In this document: in pieces, positions 55,558 to 63,996 of the stretch | Layout: each line of letters starts with the position of its first letter | Position numbering within the stretch: the stretch's first letter is position 1 | Source of the DNA: JASDSY01 sp041441465 | Lineage (GTDB): Bacteria > Muiribacteriota > UBA9980 | Reading direction: 5' to 3' | DNA length: 64,000 bases | Assembly: GCA_041441465.1 (NCBI GenBank) | Contig: JASDSY010000017.1 | Coordinates: 10,076-74,075 of the forward strand | The notes under the pieces: model-generated | What the model was told of the DNA's origin: nothing | The model's input: the letters and a program-made list of their open reading frames with translations, nothing else | Database searches by the model: none | Program-made: the position numbers and the translations under genes

Positions 55558-56232
55558 TTGTTTACTGGAAAGTTGAAGAAGAAATTGAAAAAAATTGGAA
55601 TAGGCGGCATTGCCGGCTCTGGAAAAAGCTCGATTTGCGCCTTATTAAAAGATGATTCGAAATATTATATCTTAAATCTCGATGAACTTGGCCATAGTTT
55701 TTACGAAAGCGCTGATAGTCCGGTTTATGACGTAATCGTAAGCGTTTTTGGTGAAAAAGTTCCCGGGCTTATAATAAAAGACGGCGCGGACAGCGGTAAA
55801 ATCAATCGCAAAGCTCTTGGTATGCATGTTTTCAAAAATAAAGACGACATTTCGGCGCTTAATGATATATTTTATAAAAAATTTTATGATTATGTGATTA
55901 AAAAAGCCGAAGAATTGAATTTAATGCCCGAGGATTCGCGGCCGGATTATTTTATAATAGACGGCGCGGTTCTTTTTCACAGCGGCATAGATAAATTGAT
56001 GGATTATACGTTCTGGGTGGACGCGCCGGATAGTCTAATAATTCAAAGGCTTGTCAATAAGCGCGGTATGGGTTTAAGTTACGCCCGCGAGATACTCGCT
56101 ATGCAAAAACAGATGTTTGACGGATGTCGTGAAAAAGCGGATTTTATAATTGAAAACTCAGAGACATTTGAAAAATTGCTTGAAAATTTTAATATTGCTA
56201 TAAAAGGAGAAATTTCTAAATGCGTGAATTAA
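55558..56232 (+). CDS. coaE: Dephospho-CoA kinase
   Basis: The P-loop GIGGIAGSGKSS, the acceptor region LNLDELGHSFYE and the LID-like RLVNKRGMGLSYAREILAMQKQ match CoaE. CoaE phosphorylates dephospho-CoA in the last step of CoA synthesis. It is 224 residues from the TTG at 55558. Starting at TTG 55585 would give MKKIGIGG, the usual family N terminus, so the true start is uncertain; no good Shine-Dalgarno resolves it. It overlaps the LolA-like gene by 13 bp. Divergence from the canonical GGIGSGKS motif lowers confidence slightly. Confidence 0.82.
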   Translation: MFTGKLKKKLKKIGIGGIAGSGKSSICALLKDDSKYYILNLDELGHSFYESADSPVYDVIVSVFGEKVPGLIIKDGADSGKINRKALGMHVFKNKDDISALNDIFYKKFYDYVIKKAEELNLMPEDSRPDYFIIDGAVLFHSGIDKLMDYTFWVDAPDSLIIQRLVNKRGMGLSYAREILAMQKQMFDGCREKADFIIENSETFEKLLENFNIAIKGEISKCVN

Positions 56233-56900
56233 AGACATTATTTTTTAAGTGCGGGTTAACGGCGGTTATTTGTGCCGCGCTTTCGATTTTATTGTGCGTT
56301 CAGGCCGGAGCCGCCACTACGGCGGATGAGCTTTTAAGTAAACTCAGCGGAAGATATTTAAAGGAACAGGCTGATTTTACATCAAATTTTAAAGTGAACT
56401 CAAAAATTAAGGATATATCCTTTGAGGGTAAATTTTATTTTAAGCCGGCCATGTCGTTTGTCGTTGACGCGGCAAGCGCGGCGCTTAAATTAAAAATAGT
56501 TTTTACTAACGGCGACGGTTTTATTTATCTTCCGGCCGCGAATATCATTACAAATCTTGATAAATTGACGCAGCAAAAGACAAAATCGATACAATTCCCC
56601 TCGAATGTCCAGGAACTGGAAACCAAAATGTCACTTTTTTTAAGCGAGTTCGAAGTTGCGAAAGCTGAAGATGGCCAGTTTTTAAAATTTACGGCCAAGT
56701 CAAAAAAAGCGCGCGGCAGTTTCTGCGTTTTGTTGGATAAAGCGTCATCGGACTTGAAAAATATCACTACTTACAATAATAAAGGAAACGAAGAACTCAT
56801 AATCGAGTTTTCAGGCTATCAGAAGGAAAAGGTCGCGGACAGCCTCTTCGTAAAACCTCAGAACGCCGTTGAGGCTAATATGCCGGTTCCGCTTTTTTAG
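56220..56900 (+). CDS. LolA-like periplasmic outer-membrane lipoprotein carrier
   Basis: A signal peptide is evident (MRELKTLFFKCGLTAVICAA, cleavage near AGAA). The mature ~195 residues have the LolA/LolB beta-sheet pattern: KLSGRYLKEQADFTSNFKVN, FEGKFYFKPAMSFVVD, then LEVAKAE- and ITTYNNKGNEELIIEFSGY-type strands. LolA ferries lipoproteins from the inner to the outer membrane, so the gene implies a diderm envelope. The GGAGAA ribosome site lies inside coaE. The fit is structural and by motif; a generic outer-membrane lipoprotein-sorting (LolA-fold) protein is the safe call. Confidence 0.7.
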   Translation: MRELKTLFFKCGLTAVICAALSILLCVQAGAATTADELLSKLSGRYLKEQADFTSNFKVNSKIKDISFEGKFYFKPAMSFVVDAASAALKLKIVFTNGDGFIYLPAANIITNLDKLTQQKTKSIQFPSNVQELETKMSLFLSEFEVAKAEDGQFLKFTAKSKKARGSFCVLLDKASSDLKNITTYNNKGNEELIIEFSGYQKEKVADSLFVKPQNAVEANMPVPLF

Positions 56901-57002
56901 CAGAACGAATGAATTCAAGTTCAGTATACGCATATCGTAAAATAATACCTTTTTTATTTTAAATTTTTGCCAATAAAATATTTTATTAATTTATATTACC
57001 TG

Positions 57003-57042
57003 AAAACAGGGCTTTTCTAGAAATGAAAAGTCCTGTTTTTTT
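57003..57042 (+). terminator. Rho-independent terminator
   Basis: AAAACAGGGCTTTTC pairs with GAAAAGTCCTGTTTT (one G-U) around a 7-nt loop, followed by T3 that extends the run to T7. Confidence 0.9.
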
Positions 57043-57181
57043 ATGGTTTGAATTTAATATTAAAAATTAAAATTTCATACTTGAATAAATGTCTTTGTTC
57101 AAAAGCTTTTTAAATTAAAAGCACAGTGGTTTTTAGCCGTGATTTTGACTTATTTTGATAATTTATTTAATTTTAATTTTT

Positions 57182-57211
57182 TTGTTAACATTCATGACTT
57201 TTCAATATAAT
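57182..57211 (+). promoter_or_regulatory. amt: Possible amt promoter in a long AT-rich leader region
   Basis: TTGTTA (57182-57187), 18 bp, TATAAT (57206-57211). A second TATAAT at 57345-57350 lacks a good -35. The rest of 57043-57497 has no ORF and no obvious sigma54 (GG-N10-GC) element. Confidence 0.4.
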
Positions 57212-57497
57212 TTGTTCCGCTAAAGTTTAGTTATAAAAATGCTATTCATGAAATTATTTTTTTGTTTTTATAAATTAAATGTAACTTTTATATCAATATA
57301 TAAAAGAATCGTTATTTTTTTATCCATTTATTGCAAAAATTACTTATAATATGGGTAATAAAACCTATATGTATATTAAGTATTGTCTGAAAATGTCTTT
57401 AATGGTATGATTATATCAAAATAAATTTCGCGAATTTATTACATATTTAAGTAATTTAGTAGGTATGAGTAGGAAAGATTTTTTGGAGGAATTTTTA

Positions 57498-58746
57498 ATG
57501 CCAAATACAGCGGAAGTTTTATTGAAGTTAGATACGGGTAATACCGGTTTTATGTTAATCGCCACGAGTCTTGTAATGCTTATGACACCTGGTCTCGCGT
57601 TTTTTTACGGCGGTCTTGTAGGCAGGAAGAATACTCTCTCTATTATGATACAGAGTTTCGTATCGATGGGTATAACTACGGTAATATGGTATTTATTTGG
57701 ATATTCTCTTTGTTTCTCGGGCGGAGAAGGCGCAATAATCGGAAATTTTGACCAGGCATTTTTCAGCGGCATAACCATGAATACTCCTTCGCCGAATCCG
57801 ACGATACCGCTTTTTGTTTTTATCGCTTACCAGATGATGTTCGCTATTATTACGCCGGCGCTCATTACCGGCGCATTCGCTAACCGTGTTTCTTTTAAAT
57901 CGTATATTATATTCCTTGTTGCATGGCTTATTTTTGTATATTTTCCGATGGTTCATATGATATGGGGCAACGGCCTTCTTCAAAAATGGGGTGTTCTTGA
58001 TTTCGCCGGAGGAATTGCCGTTCATAATATCGCCGGTATGGCAGCGCTTGCTTCCGTTTTTTATGTCGGCAAAAGAAAAGTCGTCGATAAAGGTCTTCAC
58101 AGTATTCCGCTCGTCGCTCTCGGCACAGGACTTTTATGGTTCGGCTGGTACGGTTTTAACGCCGGAAGCGAATTCTCAGTTGATTCGGTTACTTCGCTAG
58201 CGTTTCTAAACACCGATATTGCGGCATCATTCGCGGCTGTAGTATGGCTCTTTACCGCGTGGATATTCGAGAAAAAGCCTAAATTTGTCGGCCTTCTTAC
58301 CGGCGCCGTCGCCGGCCTCGCCACAATTACTCCGGCTGCGGGTTATGTATCGATAAATAGCGCCGTGATAATAGGCTGTATCGCCGGTCTGGTATGCTAT
58401 GGCGCGGTAGCGTTGAAAAATATGCTTGGATGGGACGATGCACTTGATGTATGGGGCGTTCACGGTGTCGGCGGCATGATAGGAATCGTGCTTCTTGGTT
58501 TATTCGCCGATCCTAAAATAAATTCAGCGGTTAAAGAAGCAGGCTGGTTTCTAAGCGGCAACAGCGCGTTCTTTATAAAACAGCTTGTCGCCATACTCGT
58601 AAGCTCGATATATGCCTTCGCGTTTACTTATATAATGCTTGTCATAATAAATTTCTTCACGCCTGTTAAATTATCAAAAGAAGCGGAAGAATCAGGTCTT
58701 GATAAAGTATTGCACGACGAACAGGCTTATGATGTAGACGTGCTTT
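57498..58746 (+). CDS. amt: Ammonium channel Amt
   Basis: The ATG at 57498 is chosen because GGAGGA precedes it; the earlier ATG at 57465 would place that site inside the gene. The product is 416 residues with eleven helices. Amt signatures include MTPGLAFFYGGLVGRKN, ALITGAFANRVSF, DFAGGIAVHNIAGMAALASV (pore His) and GVHGVGGMIGIVLLGLF (second pore His). It conducts ammonium into the cell. No glnK/glnB PII gene, its common neighbour, is adjacent. Confidence 0.96.
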
Positions 58747-58748
58747 AA

Positions 58749-58902
58749 TTAATTTTAAAGTCTTTCTTAAGGATTTTATTAATAAATTCATTTTACGAAT
58801 CGAATAATCAAATTGAATTTTTGAAAAAAGATTTTGGTGATTTTATTACATAAAAACTAATAATATTGATTTTTTTCAATAGGTTTATTTTTTACAATAC
58901 AT
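58749..58902 (+). other. Gap after amt, possible leader of the structured RNA
   Basis: AT-rich, with no terminator directly after amt. TACAAT at 58893-58898 could be a weak -10, but no -35 stands out, so the downstream RNA might come from amt read-through. Confidence 0.35.
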
Positions 58903-59043
58903 AGCCGCATTAAATTAACGGCTGATCAAGTTAATTGAAATAAATTGTTTTACCGGCGTGTGATTGCATACGTTACTACCACTATACCCTGTGCTCTGTA
59001 GAGCATGATTTAAACGCAAATTTTTCGGAATTTGCGTTTTTTT
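58903..59043 (+). ncRNA. Candidate structured noncoding RNA ending in a terminator
   Basis: Four consecutive hairpins are visible: AGCCG/CGGCT (58903-58923), CGTGTG-ATTG-CATACG (58957-58972), TGCTC-TGTA-GAGCA (58992-59005) and a terminator, AAACGCAAATT paired with AATTTGCGTTT plus a T-run (59012-59043). No ORF overlaps it on this strand. The terminator orientation is plus, while the next gene (TPR) is on the minus strand. It could be a small RNA or a processed 3' UTR of amt. Confidence 0.5.
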
Positions 59044-59392
59044 ATTTTTAAAATATATGTATCAGTGGTGAAATGAATAATTGTTCATAAAAAAATTAAG
59101 TGCCGCGCCCTGAGCCGTAATTCGGAAATGAATCCACCGTCATTTAATCTTTCGTATATTCTTAAAAATAACGAGGGACCATATTTTATGACCAGTCTTA
59201 TATTCAGCGAGGGAAATATTCCAGTAATTCCACAAATGCCTGAATCTAAACAGTTAAATACAAAAGAACTTCGAAATAAAAGCTTTTCAGAAAAGATTTT
59301 AAACAATTAATAATTACGGCTGCTGTAATCATTATTCTTATAAAAAACTCTTTTTTTAAAATGCATGAGAAACTACTTCAAATGTATAACAA
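59044..59392. other. Intergenic region 3' of the TPR gene
   Basis: Short ORFs on both strands (60 and 73 codons) overlap each other and lack ribosome sites; I regard them as chance. No terminator for the TPR gene is obvious. Confidence 0.4.
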
Positions 59393-61300
59393 TTATTTAT
59401 TCCGTTTTGCCCTGTCATATTGCTGCCGGGCTTCATCGTTCCGGCCGATCTTTTCAAGTAATCCGCCTAAATTATAATAAAAATCAGGTACCTTTGAATT
59501 TATTTCTATCGCCTTCTTGAATTCTTTCTCAGCTTCGTCATACTTATTAAGTTTTTCCATTATGAGGCCGAGTTCATTATGAAGGAACGCGTCATCCGGT
59601 TCGAGGGCTGCCGCTTCATTTAATTGTTTTAGCGCGTCGGCGTATTTATTTTGCTTCTCATACAGCCGGCCGAGATTATAATGATAATTGGCGGTTTCAG
59701 GGTCGAGCTCTATAGCTTTTTTGAAAAGCTTAAACGCCTCGATATACTTTCCCTGGCAGTATAGCCAGCAGCCGAGCTTGTTATTGCTTAACGCGTTATC
59801 CGGGTCGAGTTTAAGCGCCTCACGGTATATTTCCTCTATATATTCATAATCTTCCATTTTATGCAGCGCGTCACCGAGCGCGTGATAATAACTTACAATA
59901 TTAGAGTTCAGGTCTATCGCTTTTTTGAATTTTTCTACGGCTTCATAATATTCGCCTTTGTTATAAAGTCTTTTCGCTGTCCTGTAATAGTAAACTGATT
60001 CGTCTATTTCGAGGGCGTTTTTAGACGGCCTGTCAAAATCATCTGATGATTGCTGATTTTCTTCGTCGGCGCCGTTTGAATCATTTGAGTTTTTATTCGA
60101 CTTATCATTAATTTCATAATTTATTGATTTAGTATGCGTCATTTTATTAAAGGCTTCGCACGCTTCGGCGTCACGGCAAAGTTTTTCATATAGTTTACCT
60201 AGGTTATAATAAAAACTCGGCACGCCCGGATTCATCGATATGGCTTTTTTAAATTCGTTTTCCGCTTTGATATATTGGCCTTCGTCAAAAAACAGGCAGC
60301 CTGAAATATTATAATTCAGGGCGTTGTCGGGTTCGAGTGTCATTGCGTAGTTAAGCTGCTCCTCAGCTTTTTTGTACTTGCCCTGACGGTAAAGCAATTC
60401 GCAAATGTTATGCCTGAAATCGATCCGGTCAGGAGCCAGGTCTATGGCTTTTTTTATATAATTCTCGGCGCCTTCGTCATCGTCGGTTAACGCGAGCATA
60501 TAGCCGAGGTTATTATTATAAACGGCATCATTCGGTTCTAGCGTAACTGCTTTTTTATATCGCCTTGCCGCCAGGCTGTATTTTCCCTGCGCGCTTAAAA
60601 TCATCCCGGCTTTGTTATGATATAAAGCGTCATTAGGCGATAATTTTATCGCTTTTTCTATCTGTTCCGACGCTTCTTTATACTTGCCGAGAAGGTAGAA
60701 TAAATCGCTCAGGTTATAGCAAAAAATTTCATCGTCGGGAGCTAATGCCGCTACTTCTTTTAAGTGTTTTTCCGCTTCCTCGCCGCGCCCGAGGTTAAAG
60801 AGCGCTTCGCCGAGATTATAGTGGAATTTAGCCGATACCGGCTCGAGCTCGACGGCTTTTCTGTATAATTTTTCTGACTGTTCATATTCGCCGTACCTGT
60901 CGAATATAATTCCTAAATCATAATAATAATCAGCCTCATTGGGGTTCAATCCGATAGCGATTTTTAATTGCTCTTCCGATTCGTTATATTTACCAAGGCT
61001 ATATAGCGCGTCGCCCAGATTATGCCTGAAGACGGCGTTATCCGGCTTAAGATGAACCGCCTGTGAAAACTCGTTTTTCGCCATTTCATAATTTTTCAAG
61101 CCGTAATATTTCATCCCTGATTCATTGAATTTCAGGGCTTCTTCAAATACTTCGTCCTTTGGCGGTTTCATGGCTTTAGCTTTTTCGGCCGCTTCTCTTT
61201 TTTTTGCGTCGGAACGTTTTTTTAGTTCGTCGAGGCCGCCGAATTCTTTGATTAATTTCGCCATATCTTCTAAAATGCCCAATGTTTTTCCCCTTAACAT
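59393..61300 (-). CDS. Protein of sixteen tetratricopeptide repeats
   Basis: The 635-residue cytoplasmic protein opens with a charged helix (residues 15-48). Ten TPRs of exactly 34 residues follow (about 52-390), then an acidic, Asn/Ser-rich linker of ~50 residues and six more TPRs (about 440-635). The last TPRs of the two blocks are similar (VP(S/D)FYYNLG-L-EK), suggesting block duplication. No enzyme domain is present; it is probably a protein-interaction scaffold. The ATG at 61300 has a weak site. A TTG at 61282, 7 bp after AAGGGG, may be the real start. Confidence 0.85.
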   Translation of the reverse strand: MLRGKTLGILEDMAKLIKEFGGLDELKKRSDAKKREAAEKAKAMKPPKDEVFEEALKFNESGMKYYGLKNYEMAKNEFSQAVHLKPDNAVFRHNLGDALYSLGKYNESEEQLKIAIGLNPNEADYYYDLGIIFDRYGEYEQSEKLYRKAVELEPVSAKFHYNLGEALFNLGRGEEAEKHLKEVAALAPDDEIFCYNLSDLFYLLGKYKEASEQIEKAIKLSPNDALYHNKAGMILSAQGKYSLAARRYKKAVTLEPNDAVYNNNLGYMLALTDDDEGAENYIKKAIDLAPDRIDFRHNICELLYRQGKYKKAEEQLNYAMTLEPDNALNYNISGCLFFDEGQYIKAENEFKKAISMNPGVPSFYYNLGKLYEKLCRDAEACEAFNKMTHTKSINYEINDKSNKNSNDSNGADEENQQSSDDFDRPSKNALEIDESVYYYRTAKRLYNKGEYYEAVEKFKKAIDLNSNIVSYYHALGDALHKMEDYEYIEEIYREALKLDPDNALSNNKLGCWLYCQGKYIEAFKLFKKAIELDPETANYHYNLGRLYEKQNKYADALKQLNEAAALEPDDAFLHNELGLIMEKLNKYDEAEKEFKKAIEINSKVPDFYYNLGGLLEKIGRNDEARQQYDRAKRNK

Positions 61301-61339
61301 CTTAATTCGAAAATATTTTCTTGGTAAATTTAAAATGTT

Positions 61340-61368
61340 ATGTTATATTATTATTAAAAAAAAGTCAA
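61340..61368 (-). promoter_or_regulatory. Putative TPR-gene promoter
   Basis: Minus strand: TTGACT (61368-61363), 17 bp, TAACAT (61345-61340). The leader is about 35-50 nt depending on the start codon. Confidence 0.45.
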
Positions 61369-61463
61369 TTATGTTTTGTCATTTGATTTGCTATAAACTC
61401 AAGCGTATTGAACTTTTCTATTTTCCTTCTAAATTTTAATTTATATTTTATTGAGGTGGAAAG

Positions 61464-62123
61464 ATGTCTAAATTAAAAAAAATTATGATTGCGTTAGCGG
61501 TTGTTATTTTAATATTTATAATTGCGGCGTATATTATTATAATGCCGTTTATGGCTCCCACTAAGGGCGCTAAAATTGCCAAATACGTCAATCCGCAAAA
61601 AGCGTTGCTTGTTATCGATGTTCAGGAAGATTATACCGGCGCGACAGCTAAACCGCCGCTGCCTTATAAAAATTCTGAAAAGGTCATTTCAAAAATCAAT
61701 GAGATAATATCAACCGCCGAAAGTAAAAAATATGAAATTATATATATCAGGCAAGAATTCAGCGGCGCAGGAAAAATTATTTCGAATGTATTTGCGAACG
61801 GCACTGCTATTAAAGGAGCTCCCGGCACTGAAATTGATAAGCGCGTGAAAATAGTTTCAAAAAATATATTTCCAAAATCAGTAGGTGACGCGTTTTCAAA
61901 TCCTGAATTCGAGAAATATTTAATTTCCAATTCAGTTGACGAGCTCTTCCTGACAGGGCTTGACGCGGAACATTGTGTTCATCTCACAGCCAAAGGCGCG
62001 CTCAACAGAGGTTACAAAGTCAACGTTCTGACCGACGCGCTCTTGCTTAGAAACGAAGGCAAATGGGAAGGCCTTTTAAAATTATATCAGGAAGAGGGTC
62101 TTAAACTCATAAGCGGCATATAA
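61464..62123 (+). CDS. Membrane-anchored isochorismatase-like cysteine hydrolase
   Basis: An N-terminal hydrophobic helix (about 5-30) is unusual for this normally cytosolic family. The isochorismatase fold follows, with the D52-K138-C171 triad in LVIDVQEDY, FPKSVGDAF and TGLDAEHCVHLTA. Such enzymes cleave amides (nicotinamide, N-carbamoyl compounds) or isochorismate; the substrate is not predictable. Length 219. GAGGTGG precedes the ATG. The DinB-like gene follows 13 bp later, indicating an operon. Confidence 0.87.
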   Translation: MSKLKKIMIALAVVILIFIIAAYIIIMPFMAPTKGAKIAKYVNPQKALLVIDVQEDYTGATAKPPLPYKNSEKVISKINEIISTAESKKYEIIYIRQEFSGAGKIISNVFANGTAIKGAPGTEIDKRVKIVSKNIFPKSVGDAFSNPEFEKYLISNSVDELFLTGLDAEHCVHLTAKGALNRGYKVNVLTDALLLRNEGKWEGLLKLYQEEGLKLISGI

Positions 62124-62136
62124 TTGAGGTATTTTT

Positions 62137-62610
62137 ATGAATTTTGACATTAATAAATTTGAAAATCAGATAAATATATTTTATAAAAAAATGAAAAAAC
62201 ATGAATCAATTTCCAATATTTCAACTATAAAAGAAGAATGGACTTTAAAGGATATGGTCGGACATTTAATAGATTCGGCTTCTAATAATCATCAGCGTTT
62301 TATCAGGCTGCAGCTTAAAGAAAAACTCACATTTCCCGTTTATGATACTGAAAAATGGAAAAACGCCTCATGCCTGAAAGATATTGATTATATGTTTTTA
62401 GTTGAATTCTGGAAATACTACAACATGTTTCTTTTGCATATTATAAAAAATATTGATGCTAATAAATTAAATAACTACTGGAAAATCAACAATTCACAAA
62501 AAACTCTTGAATTTTTAGTGAATGATTATTTCGTTCATATGCAGTGGCATGAAGATTTATTCGATGATACAGTCAAAGAAATAAAGAAGGAGCAGAAGGC
62601 TAAAAAGTAA
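62137..62610 (+). CDS. DinB-fold protein
   Basis: The 157-residue helical protein has the layout of DinB/YfiT four-helix bundles. A helix ending MVGHLIDSASNNHQRF supplies the first His. FVHMQWHEDLFDD near the C terminus supplies the other two, together a likely metal-binding histidine triad. Members include thiol transferases for bacillithiol or mycothiol, but function here is unknown. GAGGT precedes the ATG, and the gene is coupled to the isochorismatase-like gene. The tail is Lys/Glu-rich. Confidence 0.78.
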   Translation: MNFDINKFENQINIFYKKMKKHESISNISTIKEEWTLKDMVGHLIDSASNNHQRFIRLQLKEKLTFPVYDTEKWKNASCLKDIDYMFLVEFWKYYNMFLLHIIKNIDANKLNNYWKINNSQKTLEFLVNDYFVHMQWHEDLFDDTVKEIKKEQKAKK

Positions 62611-62691
62611 AGATAATAAATAGTTTTGCTTGTTTAAAATAGCAAAAAAATATAATATGAAGTTTATTTTTAAAAATTAATTATTTCACTC

Positions 62692-62720
62692 TTGAAATAA
62701 ATTATTCGATTTGATAAAAT
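62692..62720 (+). promoter_or_regulatory. Promoter giving an apparently leaderless integrase mRNA
   Basis: TTGAAA (62692-62697), 17 bp, TAAAAT (62715-62720). The expected start, about 7 bp downstream, coincides with the A of the ATG at 62727. No Shine-Dalgarno is present. Confidence 0.65.
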
Positions 62721-62726
62721 TATTGT

Positions 62727-63800
62727 ATGCAGATATTTGAAATTTTTTTATCGGATTCCTTAATAGAAGTTAAATCGCCTTATGTTATGGAATATGTGGC
62801 GGCTATAAGAAACATCGCCGGCCGTTCCTGGAACAGCGATAAAAAAACATGGACATTTCCAAATGTACCGGAAAACTTACAATCTATAATTTCAATTCTT
62901 AAAAAACTTAATTTAAAATATAATATTGTTCAACAATTCGATTTATCTTACATCGTGCCAGAGATAGAGCTTTTGAAGCGTGAATTGCAATTTCGCAAAT
63001 ACAGCGTTAAAACTATCAAATCTTATATTTATTTCGTTGATTCATTCTTTCAGTTTGCTCAAAAAAATATTGCCGCGATTTCAGATAATGATATTAAAAA
63101 TTACCTTAATCATCTTGTTGAAACTCAAAATACATCGGCCTCGACTCTAAATGTTGCTATTAACGCCTTAAAATTTTACTTTGGACAAATTCATAAAAAG
63201 AGTTTTGTCTGTGATATTAAACGTCCTCGAAAAGACAAAATATTACCTATTATTTTGAGCCAATCTGAAATAACGCATATGCTTGGTCTTATAAAAAATA
63301 TAAAGCATAAAGCTCTTTTAATGCTTATTTATTCAGCTGGCTTGAGAGTTGGCGAGGCCGTGACTTTAAAATTATCTGATGTCGATATTGAACGGAAATT
63401 AATTACCATACGCGGTGCGAAAGGCCGTAAAGACCGTATTTCACTTCTTTCCAGTGTCGCATATTCCACACTTTTAAAATATGTTAATGAATATGCTATA
63501 ATAGATTGGCTTTTTCCGGGGCAGAATTCGAGAAATCATATTCATGTCAGAAGCGCCGAACAAGTATTTATAGATGCCCTTAATAACGCAGGCATAAAAA
63601 AAGATGTGAGCATTCATTCACTTCGCCATTCATTTGCGACGCACCTACTTGAAAGCGGTGTTGATTTGCGTTATATTCAGGAGCTCTTAGGTCATGCCAG
63701 CAGCAAAACTACTGAAATTTATACTCATGTTTCAACCAAGCAGTATGGCCGGATTCAGAATCCACTTGATCAAGCATTTTTGAATTCAGATTCAAAATAG
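62727..63800 (+). CDS. Tyrosine recombinase/integrase
   Basis: The 357-residue site-specific recombinase starts with a ~70-residue domain containing GRSWNSDKKTWTFP. That domain is also found at the N terminus of some stand-alone integrases and HARP-like proteins. A SAM-like core-binding domain (about 80-165) follows, then a complete catalytic domain. The catalytic residues are R207 (AGLRVGE), K in GAKGRKDR, H297 and R300 (HSLRH), H323 (LLGHASS) and nucleophile Y332 (TEIYTHV). The catalytic domain is closest in style to XerC/D and integron integrases. It lies near the window edge beside palindromic DNA, suggesting a mobile or cassette-type locus to the right. Confidence 0.92.
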   Translation: MQIFEIFLSDSLIEVKSPYVMEYVAAIRNIAGRSWNSDKKTWTFPNVPENLQSIISILKKLNLKYNIVQQFDLSYIVPEIELLKRELQFRKYSVKTIKSYIYFVDSFFQFAQKNIAAISDNDIKNYLNHLVETQNTSASTLNVAINALKFYFGQIHKKSFVCDIKRPRKDKILPIILSQSEITHMLGLIKNIKHKALLMLIYSAGLRVGEAVTLKLSDVDIERKLITIRGAKGRKDRISLLSSVAYSTLLKYVNEYAIIDWLFPGQNSRNHIHVRSAEQVFIDALNNAGIKKDVSIHSLRHSFATHLLESGVDLRYIQELLGHASSKTTEIYTHVSTKQYGRIQNPLDQAFLNSDSK

Positions 63801-63856
63801 CGTCACTTAAAAAAATTCCCAATTCAACCAGAACTTTCTTACACGAAATACTTCGT

Positions 63857-63928
63857 CTATCACCCTGATTTTACCCAAATAACGAACCTCGCCTATCACT
63901 CCAAAATTTTCCGAAAAACGAATCTGCC
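63857..63928. repeat. Two degenerate 36-bp direct repeats next to the integrase
   Basis: Units at 63857-63892 and 63893-63928 share 24 of 36 positions, including CTATCAC at the start and AACGAA near the end. The plus strand here is strikingly G-poor and C-rich compared with the rest of the window. Confidence 0.5.
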
Positions 63929-63939
63929 AAAAATATCAG

Positions 63940-63996
63940 TTCGTAGTTTATCCAAATTTAGAATAATAAACGAACAATTGAAACTACGAAGTAGTT
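63940..63996. repeat. Nested inverted repeats at the window edge (possible att/recombination site)
   Basis: TTCGTAGTTT (63940-63949) is the reverse complement of AAACTACGAA (63981-63990). The latter also forms a tight local palindrome AACTAC-GAA-GTAGTT (63982-63996). A further ACGAA-ATAC-TTCGT lies at 63843-63856. The two pairings of the AACTAC arm are mutually exclusive. The element may continue beyond the window. Confidence 0.5.

Noticed and set aside
57043..57497. Sigma54 promoter upstream of amt
   Set aside because: No convincing GG-N10-GC pair with flanking TGGCA/TTGC elements; a sigma70-like candidate fits better, though weakly.
59085..59310. Two mutually overlapping short ORFs on opposite strands
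   Set aside because: No ribosome site, no family resemblance; each is likely a chance frame.
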